A DNA stretch of 39,985 nt from NCBI GenBank assembly GCA_022616275.1, contig JAKEFB010000025.1:1-39985 (forward strand), written 5' to 3'. A program made the translations under genes and the position numbers. Each line of letters begins with the position of its first letter. Positions within the stretch are counted from its first letter, which is position 1. Of this stretch, positions 33,358 to 39,985 are shown in pieces. This stretch comes from Chloroflexota bacterium (lineage in GTDB: Bacteria > Chloroflexota > Anaerolineae > Promineifilales > Promineifilaceae). Under the pieces are notes generated by a model. The model made no database searches. It saw only the letters and a list, made by a program, of their open reading frames with translations, and was not told the origin of the DNA.

Positions 33358-33612
33358 ATGTTACGGGTAAAAGGCATCTACGATGGCGAAAAAGTTAAAT
33401 TGCTTGAACCGGTTTCACTTCCACCAGATACCTCGGTTGAAGTATTGATTCCAGAGGAAACGGATGACCAGGAGGAGATCTATTGGCAACGGCTGTATGA
33501 ACTTGGGTTAATCAAAGAGATTCGTTCAGCAGCAAAGGAAGCGCGTCCGTTTGCGCCTATTCAGGTTACGGGTGAACCAGTTTCCCAAACTATTATCAGG
33601 GAGCGGCGTTAG
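33358..33612 (+). CDS. AF2212-like (DUF104) antitoxin
   Basis: An 84-aa protein. MLRVKGIYDGEKVKLLEPVS is the typical start of the AF2212/PG0164-type antitoxin family, which pairs with PIN toxins. A strong AAGGAGGT (33347-33354) fixes ATG 33358 over an earlier GTG. The stop overlaps the start of the vapC remnant by one base (TAGTG). Confidence 0.8.
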   Translation: MLRVKGIYDGEKVKLLEPVSLPPDTSVEVLIPEETDDQEEIYWQRLYELGLIKEIRSAAKEARPFAPIQVTGEPVSQTIIRERR

Positions 33613-33903
33613 TGGCGCACTACTACCTCGACAGTAGTGCGCTTGTAAAACGCTATGTTGCTGAAATCGGTACCTCCTGGGTAGACAACTTGTGTACTGC
33701 CCATCTTGGCCACACAATTTACACCGTTCGGATTACCGGAGCCGAGATTGTGGCTGCACTGTTTCTCAGATGTAGTCGCTCTACAAACTGTAAGAATCTC
33801 GATGCGCCTATCTCCAGTAGTTTTTGTATCGGCTGATGATAGGCTGAATATGGTGGCGGGGGTTGAAGGGTTGACGGTACAGAATCCGAATGATTACCCA
33901 TGA
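33612..33903 (+). pseudogene. Broken PIN-domain toxin (VapC-like)
   Basis: The frame from GTG 33612 gives a good PIN start (YYLDSSALVKRYVAE ... TVRITGAEIVAALF) and then diverges and stops at 33836. The typical PIN C-terminus (FVSADDRLNMVAGVEGL, then NPN) is found in another frame ending at 33903. About 60-80 residues of a normal 130-150-aa VapC, including the middle acidic residues, are missing. An internal deletion with frame shift explains this. The toxin is most likely inactive. Confidence 0.8.
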
Positions 33904-33917
33904 ACTGCAACGTAAAG

Positions 33918-35192
33918 TTAAAGTAAGAAAGCTAAACTAAGGCCGGTGGCCAGAATCAGGAGGAAGCCGGGGAGGAGGACGCGGCGCAGGCGAGGGGAGC
34001 CGCTGGTGAGGACGATGCCCCCTTTGACGATGGTGTTGGACATGGTAGCCAGGACGATGGCCCGCGCGGCCGTGGCCGGTTCCAGGTTGCCGCTGCGGCT
34101 TAGTTCGGTCATGGACAGGGTGATGGCGTCTACGTCGGCCACGCCGGAGACGAGGCTGGACAGGTAGATGCCGGTGTTGCCCAGGTACAGTTGGGCGGCC
34201 CGGGAGATGAGCAAAATCAGCCCGTAGAGCAGGCCGAAAGTAATGGCCGGCCCCAGCTCAAACGGGTTGGAAACAGCCATCTCGCCCTCGTCACCCTGGT
34301 GGGGCGCCAGGTAGAGGAAAGCGCAGTAGGCCAGGCCCACAGCCGCGGCGGCCACGATCGGCAGCCACAACTCGGCCAGCAGCGGGGCGTAGACGGCGCT
34401 GACTTCCAGCAGCACCCGGGCAAACATCACCGTCCAGGCGATGGTGATGGCCAGGGCAAAGGGCTTGGCCATGTCGGCGTGGCGCTGGCTGCGCTGGGCA
34501 AAGCTGAGGGTGACGGCCGTGCTGGAGACCAGCCCACCCAGGAAGCCGGTCAGGCCAATGCCCCGGTGGGAGCCGATGATCTTAATCAACACGTAGCCCA
34601 GGAAGCCAATGGCCGAGATCAGGACGACCATGAGCCAGATTTTGTAAGGGACCAATACGTCGAAGGGCGGCCGGTCCCAGACGGGCTGGTTGGGCAGCAC
34701 TGGCAGGACGATGGCGGTAATGACGGCAAATTTCAGCGTGGCCAGGATGTCTTCGCGGGCGATTCGTTCGGCAAAGCGGTGCAGTTCCAGCTTCAGCGAC
34801 AGGAGCACCGTCGTGGCCACGCCAATGGCCACGGCCAGGGCCAACTGGTTCCAATAGGCCAGGGCCCCGGCCAGGATGGTGACCAGGGCGGCGACCTCGG
34901 TCGTCATGCCCACGTCGCCCCGGTAGGCAGCCATGAGGTAGGCGGCGGTAATGAGCGCGCCCAGCGGGGCGACAACGCCGACGAAAGCCCAGGGCGACTC
35001 CAGCAGGTCGGCTGCCAGGGCGGCCGTGCAGCCGGCCAGGCCCATCAAGGCAAAGGTGCGGATGCCGGCGACCATCTTTTGATCGTCCTGCTCTACCTCG
35101 TCGTAGGCGTACTGCCGCTGCAAGCCGACCAGCAGCCCAATCAACAGCGCCACGCCAAAACGGTAGAAGAGAGTAACCTGTTCCTGGGCCAC
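33918..35192 (-). CDS. MgtC/SapB-family membrane protein with DUF4010 domain
   Basis: A 424-aa protein with about 11-12 hydrophobic helices. The N-terminal third is MgtC/SapB-like (FGVALLIGLLVGLQRQ) and the rest is DUF4010 (LTGFLGGLVSSTAVTLSFA, YLSSLVSGVADVDAIT). Function is unknown; ion or metabolite transport is a fair guess. I chose GTG 35192 because AGGAGG stands five bases before it. The frame is open to 35390 but that extra part is repeat-derived. Confidence 0.85.
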   Translation of the reverse strand: MAQEQVTLFYRFGVALLIGLLVGLQRQYAYDEVEQDDQKMVAGIRTFALMGLAGCTAALAADLLESPWAFVGVVAPLGALITAAYLMAAYRGDVGMTTEVAALVTILAGALAYWNQLALAVAIGVATTVLLSLKLELHRFAERIAREDILATLKFAVITAIVLPVLPNQPVWDRPPFDVLVPYKIWLMVVLISAIGFLGYVLIKIIGSHRGIGLTGFLGGLVSSTAVTLSFAQRSQRHADMAKPFALAITIAWTVMFARVLLEVSAVYAPLLAELWLPIVAAAAVGLAYCAFLYLAPHQGDEGEMAVSNPFELGPAITFGLLYGLILLISRAAQLYLGNTGIYLSSLVSGVADVDAITLSMTELSRSGNLEPATAARAIVLATMSNTIVKGGIVLTSGSPRLRRVLLPGFLLILATGLSLAFLL

Positions 35193-35204
35193 GTGTCCTC
35201 CTGT

Positions 35205-35301
35205 CGGGGTGTGGTTGTGTAGAGGTGTAGGGGTGTGCGAGTATGCGAGTGTGCGAGTCATTGGCCACTTGCCTACCTGCCACCTGCCACCTGCCACCTT
35301 A
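35205..35301. repeat. Short tandem repeats between the MgtC-like and Vps62-like genes
   Basis: GTGTGCGAGT-type units and three copies of ACCTGCC (heptamer, about 35275-35298) fill this gap. No gene is seen. Confidence 0.65.
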
Positions 35302-37146
35302 TTACCTGCGCAATTCGCGAATGTTTTCCCACATGGTATAGCTGCCGGCGGCCAGGACGGCGACGACGACGACCGTCCAGAAGAACTCAAATAGCAACAC
35401 GAAAGCCGATACGACAGCCAGTCCGATGGTCACGCTGGTGATAAAACGCGTCACCCGGCGGCGGAAGCTGGCCTCGATGAAGACCATGAGCGAGATGGCG
35501 GCCGCCAGGCCAAAGAGTAGATAGCCCCTGGCAAACAAAACGAGCAGGATAAAGCTGACCATCATCACGCCGACACTGACGGCGGCCCAGAATTCGGCAA
35601 AGCGATTGAGGCGCAGGCTTTCGGCCGAAGTCGGGTGGTGGGCGCGGCGGATGTGGGCCCGCAACGGCGTTCGCTCGCCGGCCTGGACCCGGGCCGCGTA
35701 CAGGTTAATGGCCTCCAACAGCGCCTCGTCGGCCGCCAGTTGGGCCTGTAGCCCGTTCAAGCTGGTCGAGACGGCGGCAATTTGTTTTTGCTGGCGCTCC
35801 TGGGCCTGGCGCAGGTGAGGCAGGCCCTGCATCCCGGCTAACTCCACCCCCAGGCCGCGCAGTTCCTGGCTGAGCACTTCAATCTTGCCGGCCAGATCGG
35901 CGCGGCGGCTTTCGATTTCCTCTCGCTGCCGCTGGATAAAGATGGCTCGCTGGTTGGGGGGCGGGACCTTGTCCAGGCCGGCCCAGCCGAGTGGGTCGTA
36001 CCAGGCGTGGCGGACAGTGCCGTCCCGGTTGTACATCGGCCCGGCCGGGGCGTTCTCGCCGGAGAACGGGTCGCGGGCAAAGAGGCCCCACAGCCCGCGG
36101 TACTGGGAGACCCAGCCGGGCGGCGGGTCAAGGAGCTGCGGCTCGTCCCATTCCCGTTCCTGCCCTGGACCGATGGCCAGGCCGTCGCCCCGGGCGTAAT
36201 CCACGAAGGGGACGCGGAAAATGCTGTACTCCGACCACTTCTGACGGTCTTCGGGCTTGCTGTCGTAGGTCAGGATGATCCTTTCCCAGATGAGCTGCAA
36301 GCGGTCCACGAACTGGACGACCGGGCGCAAAAACGGCAATTCCAGCTCGGCCAGGTATTCGCCGCGCTGAAAGTAGCTGGCGTGTGAGCCGGCCCCGGCG
36401 TATATAACCGGGTGCTCGCCCACCTTTTCCAGCTCCGGGTCGTCCCAGCGGCGGCGCAGGTCGTCGCCGGAGAAGTCGTGGGAGGCGTAGGCGATCCAGT
36501 CCGGCCGAAGCTGGCCCGGCTCGTCCTCGTAGACGTAGACGCAGACCATTTCCCAGTCGCCTTCGTGGTCGTTGGCCCCGGCGTAGCCGGAACGCCAGTT
36601 GTTGTAGGGGTAAAAGAACCAGTATTGCAGGGTCAGCCAGCCATTACGACGCACCACCCGGCCGTAGTAACAATACTGCTCCTGCTCGGCTAACAGGCGA
36701 CGGTAAGCGAGGGCGGCGGCGACGGCCGTGTCGCCCGGCACCCGGCCGCGGGCCAGCAGGCTGAGGGAGAAGAGAGCGTCCACAAAACGGGAGCCGTAGC
36801 CGACGCGGGCCAGCCGCCCCGGCCCGGCGCGGAAGACGTCGTGAGACTCTTTGAGACCCAGGCTCTCTTGCAGGCGAATACGGGCCATCTCGGTAATGTT
36901 CAGCGGCTCGATAAATTTCAGGTAGTAAACAGCGTCGGAGCCGTGAGCGCGGGGTTCGGCCAGCCGCTCTAGCGTCAACTGGCTTTCCGGCACCAGTCGC
37001 AAGGGGAATTGTTGCGGCCGGTGGACCCACAGACTGCTGGCCCAGACGTACCGCTCGATGTTCACCGGGAAAAACTGCTCGCCACGCGTGAAACGGATGA
37101 CTGGCTCAAAGCGGCGCAGCAAGGCCCGGTCTGTCTCCTGGCTCAC
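35302..37146 (-). CDS. Vps62-like protein with coiled coil and C-terminal membrane helices
   Basis: A 614-aa protein. The first 340 or so residues show the Vps62 (plant DUF946-like) pattern: LQYWFFYPYNNW, NDHEGDWEMVCVYV and YAGAGSHASYF. A coiled coil (about 425-500) and four membrane helices (about 530-610) follow. No activity is known for the family. The start is GTG 37146 in a GTGA overlap with the upstream small membrane protein gene, which indicates co-translation. The fusion to a membrane anchor would place the Vps62 domain at the inner face of the membrane, or outside it if the topology is reversed. Confidence 0.78.
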   Translation of the reverse strand: MSQETDRALLRRFEPVIRFTRGEQFFPVNIERYVWASSLWVHRPQQFPLRLVPESQLTLERLAEPRAHGSDAVYYLKFIEPLNITEMARIRLQESLGLKESHDVFRAGPGRLARVGYGSRFVDALFSLSLLARGRVPGDTAVAAALAYRRLLAEQEQYCYYGRVVRRNGWLTLQYWFFYPYNNWRSGYAGANDHEGDWEMVCVYVYEDEPGQLRPDWIAYASHDFSGDDLRRRWDDPELEKVGEHPVIYAGAGSHASYFQRGEYLAELELPFLRPVVQFVDRLQLIWERIILTYDSKPEDRQKWSEYSIFRVPFVDYARGDGLAIGPGQEREWDEPQLLDPPPGWVSQYRGLWGLFARDPFSGENAPAGPMYNRDGTVRHAWYDPLGWAGLDKVPPPNQRAIFIQRQREEIESRRADLAGKIEVLSQELRGLGVELAGMQGLPHLRQAQERQQKQIAAVSTSLNGLQAQLAADEALLEAINLYAARVQAGERTPLRAHIRRAHHPTSAESLRLNRFAEFWAAVSVGVMMVSFILLVLFARGYLLFGLAAAISLMVFIEASFRRRVTRFITSVTIGLAVVSAFVLLFEFFWTVVVVAVLAAGSYTMWENIRELRR

Positions 37147-37625
37147 GCGGCTTTTTCCTCCAATTCCGCTTCCACGGCCAGCTTGGTCTTAAATGCTTCC
37201 TGGACTTCGGGGTGATGCAGGTAAACGACCATTAAGATGCTGTAGAGCATCAGGCCGTAGATGTACACCGGCCCCTCCCGGAAGTAGAGGATGAGGGTGA
37301 GCAGGAGGCTGAGGCCCTGGACGAGCATGGCGTTGGGCCAGCCGGTGCGCCACAGGCCAAGGAAGCCCAGTCCGGCCATTGCTGCCAGGAGGGCCAGGGC
37401 GCTGAAGGCAATCGTCCGCGTTAGCGTCTGGGCGACGGTGGTGATAAAGAGGGTTGGCGTCGTCAGCTCAGCAAAGTTGATCGGGTTGGCGCTGGTGACG
37501 CTGATAGCCACAAAGCCGGCCGCTTGCAGAAACAATAGCAGGGTCAGGATTTTGACCGACCACGGTCGTTCGGCCTGCAGCATCTCACGTGGGGGACGGG
37601 TTTTGGAGGGGGTCGGCTGGGTCAT
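37143..37625 (-). CDS. Small membrane protein of unknown function
   Basis: A 160-aa protein with four predicted helices (about 25-45, 68-92, 98-115, 118-138), a basic Pro-rich N-terminus and a Glu/Ala-rich C-terminal helix. I do not recognise a family. It is coupled to the Vps62-like gene through GTGA and may be its membrane partner. Four AATCTC heptamers precede it. Confidence 0.7.
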   Translation of the reverse strand: MTQPTPSKTRPPREMLQAERPWSVKILTLLLFLQAAGFVAISVTSANPINFAELTTPTLFITTVAQTLTRTIAFSALALLAAMAGLGFLGLWRTGWPNAMLVQGLSLLLTLILYFREGPVYIYGLMLYSILMVVYLHHPEVQEAFKTKLAVEAELEEKAA

Positions 37626-37632
37626 CGTGCGA

Positions 37633-37660
37633 GAGATTGGAGATTAGAGATTTGAGATTA
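37633..37660. repeat. Four GAGATTN heptamers
   Basis: GAGATTG, GAGATTA, GAGATTT, GAGATTA, the same unit as the array inside the radical SAM gene, here just upstream of the small membrane protein start. Confidence 0.85.
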
Positions 37661-37809
37661 CCTTCTGGACTTTGTACATCTGGTTTGACGTTTTGCGCTG
37701 GCTTAACCTGGAATCCAGTATAAACGATGGTGCTATTCTGGTCTAACAAAAATTTCAATTCATTTGCGCCATTTGGTCATTGGCGCTATTCACGATTCGT
37801 AGGGAAAGA

Positions 37810-37839
37810 TTGTTACCTGGCCGGAGGGGATGGTAGAAT
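37810..37839 (+). promoter_or_regulatory. Candidate promoter of the ATP-grasp gene
   Basis: TTGTTA (37810-37815), 18 bases, TAGAAT (37834-37839). Four of six -35 bases and five of six -10 bases match consensus. Transcription would begin near 37846, about 38 bases before ATG 37884. Confidence 0.45.
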
Positions 37840-37883
37840 ACAGGGGTAGATCTGCCTGACGTGGCAAACAAGGAGCGAAGCCA

Positions 37884-39092
37884 ATGACTGAGATGCGCCC
37901 ATTGACTTTTTTGTGCCTGGCCAGTTATTTTAAGGGGACGACTTTTTTGGAGGAGGCCAAACGCCAGGGTTGCCACGTCATTCTCCTGACCCGTGAGAAA
38001 TTGGCCGGCGAGCCGTGGCCGATGGACAGCGTGGACGAGCGCTTCCTGATGCCGGAGCTGAACAAGCGGCCGGACATCCTCCACGCCGTCAGTTACCTGG
38101 CCCGGACGCGGGTCATTGACCGGATTGTTCCCCTGGACGACTTTGACGTGGAGACGGCCGCCGCCCTGCGCGAGCACCTGCGCGTGCCGGGCATGGGCGA
38201 CACGACAGCCCGCTTCTTCCGCGACAAGCTGGCCATGCGTACCCAGGCGCGGGACGAGGGCATTCTTGTCCCGGAATTTTCCAGGGTGTTGAATTACGAC
38301 GAATTGCGGGCCTTTATGGCCCGCGTGCCGCCGCCCTGGGTGCTCAAGCCCCGTTCCCAGGCCGGGGCAATGGGCATCAAGAAGCTCTACACGGACGAAG
38401 ACCTGTGGCGCCGGCTGGACGAGCTGGGCGACCAGCAAAGTTATTTTGTCCTGGAGCAATTCGTACCCGGCGACGTGTACCACGTGGACTCGATTATCTG
38501 GGAGCGGGAAGTGGTCTTTGCCGAGGTTCACAAGTACCGCCGGCCGCCGCTGGCCGTTTCCCACGAGGGCGACGTGTTTGTCAGCCGGACGCTGCCCCGC
38601 GACCTGCCCGAAGTGGCCGAACTGAAAGCCCTGAACCGGCAACTGATGGCCGCGCTGCGGATGGTGCGCGGCGTGAGCCACACTGAGTTTATCCAGGCCG
38701 AGGCCGACGGCCGCTTTTATTTCCTGGAGACGGCGGCGCGGGTGGGTGGAGCCAACCTGGCCGAGATGATTGAAGCGGCCACAGGGCTGAACCTGTGGGC
38801 CGAGTGGGCCAGGCTGGAAGTGGCCAACGCCCGGGGCGCGGCCTATCGCTTGCCGGAAACGCGCCAGGATTACGCCGGTATCCTGGTCTGCCTGGCCCGC
38901 CAGGAATGGCCGGACCTGTCGTACTTCAACGATCCGGAAGTCGTCTGGCGGCTGGAGAAGAAGCACCACGCCGGCCTGATCGTCGCCGCGGCCGGCCAGG
39001 CGCGGGTGGAAGAACTGCTGGACCGCTACACCCCCCGCTTCGCGGCCGACTTCCTGGCTTACGCCCCGCCGTTGGAGAAGGCGCCAGTGTAG
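37884..39092 (+). CDS. ATP-grasp protein (first of tandem pair)
   Basis: A 402-aa ATP-grasp enzyme: N-terminal pre-ATP-grasp domain (FLCLASYFKGTTFLEEAKRQ), ATP-binding core with WVLKPRSQAGAMGIKK and EQFVPGDVYHVDS, and FLETAARVGGAN near the metal site. The layout suggests a carboxylate-amine ligase related to carnosine-synthase-like or biotin-carboxylase-like proteins; the substrate is unknown. AAGGAG precedes ATG 37884. A close paralogue follows 151 bp downstream. Confidence 0.85.
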   Translation: MTEMRPLTFLCLASYFKGTTFLEEAKRQGCHVILLTREKLAGEPWPMDSVDERFLMPELNKRPDILHAVSYLARTRVIDRIVPLDDFDVETAAALREHLRVPGMGDTTARFFRDKLAMRTQARDEGILVPEFSRVLNYDELRAFMARVPPPWVLKPRSQAGAMGIKKLYTDEDLWRRLDELGDQQSYFVLEQFVPGDVYHVDSIIWEREVVFAEVHKYRRPPLAVSHEGDVFVSRTLPRDLPEVAELKALNRQLMAALRMVRGVSHTEFIQAEADGRFYFLETAARVGGANLAEMIEAATGLNLWAEWARLEVANARGAAYRLPETRQDYAGILVCLARQEWPDLSYFNDPEVVWRLEKKHHAGLIVAAAGQARVEELLDRYTPRFAADFLAYAPPLEKAPV

Positions 39093-39111
39093 GGCGACCT
39101 CCAGTCGCTTG

Positions 39112-39222
39112 GTGGTTATGTAGTTGTGTGGTTGTGTGGTTGTGTGGTCGTAATTCGTAGTCGGAATCGCAATCGTAGTCGAAATTCGATTGCGATAGCG
39201 ATTATGATTGCGATTGTGTCAG
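39112..39222. repeat. Intergenic short repeats between the two ATP-grasp genes
   Basis: Octamers GTTGTGTG in tandem (about 39122-39148) are followed by an inverted set of CGCAATCG / CGATTGCG units. The first type also occurs at 104-130, in the tail of the UDG gene. Confidence 0.7.
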
Positions 39223-39243
39223 TGTGGAAGTTTAGGAGGAACA

Positions 39244-39985
39244 ATGCCTGACGATCAACCGATTACCTTTTTGTGCCTGGCCAGCGATCATAAGGGGGAT
39301 GCGTTTGTGCGGGAGGTGAAGCGGCAAGGCGGCCGGGTCTACGTGATTACCGAAGAGCGGCTGAAAGAGGCGGCCTGGCCAAGAGACGCCATTGACGAGA
39401 TGTTTTTCGTGCCCGATATGTCTCGCCACGAGGATATCTTGAATGGTGTCACTTACCTGGCCCGGACGCGGACCATTGACCGGGTGATTGCCCTGGACGA
39501 TTACGACGTGCGGCTGGCGGCGATGCTGCGCGAGCACATGCGCGTTCCGGGAATGGGGGACACGACCGGCCGCTACTTCCGGGACAAGCTGGCCATGCGC
39601 CGCCAGGCCCAGGAAGCGGGCATCAACGTGCCGGAGTTTATCCACATCCTCAACTATGACCGCCTGAAGGAGTACATGGAGCGGGTGGCGCCGCCGTGGG
39701 TCTTTAAGCCGCGCTTTGAGGCCGGCTCGATTGGCATCAAGAAGGCTTATTCGCCGGAAGAGGTCTGGCAGTGGATCCACGAATTAGGCGACCGGCAGTC
39801 GTATTATCTCCTGGAGCAGTTCGTGCCTGGCGATGTCTACCACGTGGACGCCATCGTCTCCGAGCGGGAGATGGTTTTTGCCCCGGCTCACAAGTACGGC
39901 CGGCCGCCGATGAACGTCTCGCACGAGGGCGGCGTCTTTATCACCCGGACGTTGCCGCACGAGGGGGAGGAAGCCCAGGCGCTGA
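39244..39985 (+). CDS. ATP-grasp protein (second of tandem pair), cut by window end
   Basis: ATG 39244 with AGGAGG six to ten bases before it opens a frame that runs off the right edge after 247 codons. It aligns along its whole visible length with the preceding gene (ITFLCLASDHKGDAF; LREHMRVPGMGDTTGRYFRD; WVFKPRFEAGSIGIKK; EQFVPGDVYHVDA), so it is a tandem duplicate. The catalytic C-terminal part is outside the window. Confidence 0.88.
   Translation, partial: MPDDQPITFLCLASDHKGDAFVREVKRQGGRVYVITEERLKEAAWPRDAIDEMFFVPDMSRHEDILNGVTYLARTRTIDRVIALDDYDVRLAAMLREHMRVPGMGDTTGRYFRDKLAMRRQAQEAGINVPEFIHILNYDRLKEYMERVAPPWVFKPRFEAGSIGIKKAYSPEEVWQWIHELGDRQSYYLLEQFVPGDVYHVDAIVSEREMVFAPAHKYGRPPMNVSHEGGVFITRTLPHEGEEAQAL

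Noticed and set aside
34191-35222. Plus-strand frame of 343 codons opposite the MgtC/DUF4010 gene
   Set aside because: Gln/Gly/His-rich antisense of a membrane protein gene; no motif and no start signals.
37755-38969. Minus-strand frame of 404 codons opposite the first ATP-grasp gene
   Set aside because: Antisense shadow of a gene with intact motifs and ribosome site; a similar shadow exists opposite the second copy.
1-39985. Search for tRNA or rRNA genes
   Set aside because: No TTCGA-type T-arm with a matching acceptor stem and no rRNA-like stretch was noticed by eye; a tRNA finder would be decisive.

Overview
The window reads as chromosomal DNA of a Chloroflexota bacterium, probably from the Anaerolineae/Caldilineae/Promineifilum part of the phylum. 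This is inferred from gene content and style, not from a marker gene. The signs are high GC with very frequent GGCCGGCC-like strings, eukaryotic-like Ser/Thr kinases with one membrane helix and an extracellular tail, a radical SAM protein of the CUAEP-tail type, a T-box ahead of valS, and intergenic spaces filled with short tandem and inverted repeats of period 7 or 8.

Layout. 1-4528 (minus strand): a cut-off small gene, an Fe-S uracil-DNA glycosylase, and two coupled ABC exporter half-transporters. 4843-11345 (plus): a processive family 2 glycosyltransferase, a GT39-like membrane glycosyltransferase, and two receptor-type kinases, the first with degenerate catalytic motifs. 11351-11833 (minus): an unknown protein. 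12002-14906 (plus): an ATP-grasp protein, a DUF1990 protein and a YndJ-like membrane protein. 14952-20784 (plus): a compact operon of a NACHT NTPase with an effector-associated domain, a 750-residue Maf-PfkB-Maf fusion and a second PfkB kinase. 20753-23458 (plus): a membrane-anchored six-hairpin glycosidase and a GT4 glycosyltransferase. 23429-25266 (minus): yggX coupled to a radical SAM gene whose in-frame TGA is very likely selenocysteine. 25437-29943: a formyltransferase, an NDUFA9-like SDR and valS, the last with a full T-box leader. 30362-33306: a candidate small RNA, an AAA ATPase, a lipoprotein-type intradiol dioxygenase and an M23 peptidase. 33358-33903: an antitoxin and a broken VapC toxin. 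33918-37625 (minus): a MgtC/DUF4010 membrane protein, a Vps62-like protein and a small membrane protein. 37884-end (plus): two tandem ATP-grasp paralogues, the second cut by the window end.

The strongest candidate for an undescribed system is 14952-20784. A STAND/NACHT sensor-effector is co-transcribed with two Maf nucleotide-pyrophosphatase domains and two PfkB nucleoside/sugar-kinase domains. The two kinases share an unusual GYGD catalytic loop. A nucleotide-directed conflict (anti-phage) module is a reasonable but unproven reading.

The other clear signals are the selenocysteine radical SAM gene with a SECIS-like hairpin just after the TGA, short-repeat arrays lying in frame inside coding sequences (ABC nucleotide-binding domain, radical SAM protein, YndJ N-terminus), two nearly identical promoter-like elements 7 kb apart, and a perfect 34-bp palindrome inside the valS T-box.
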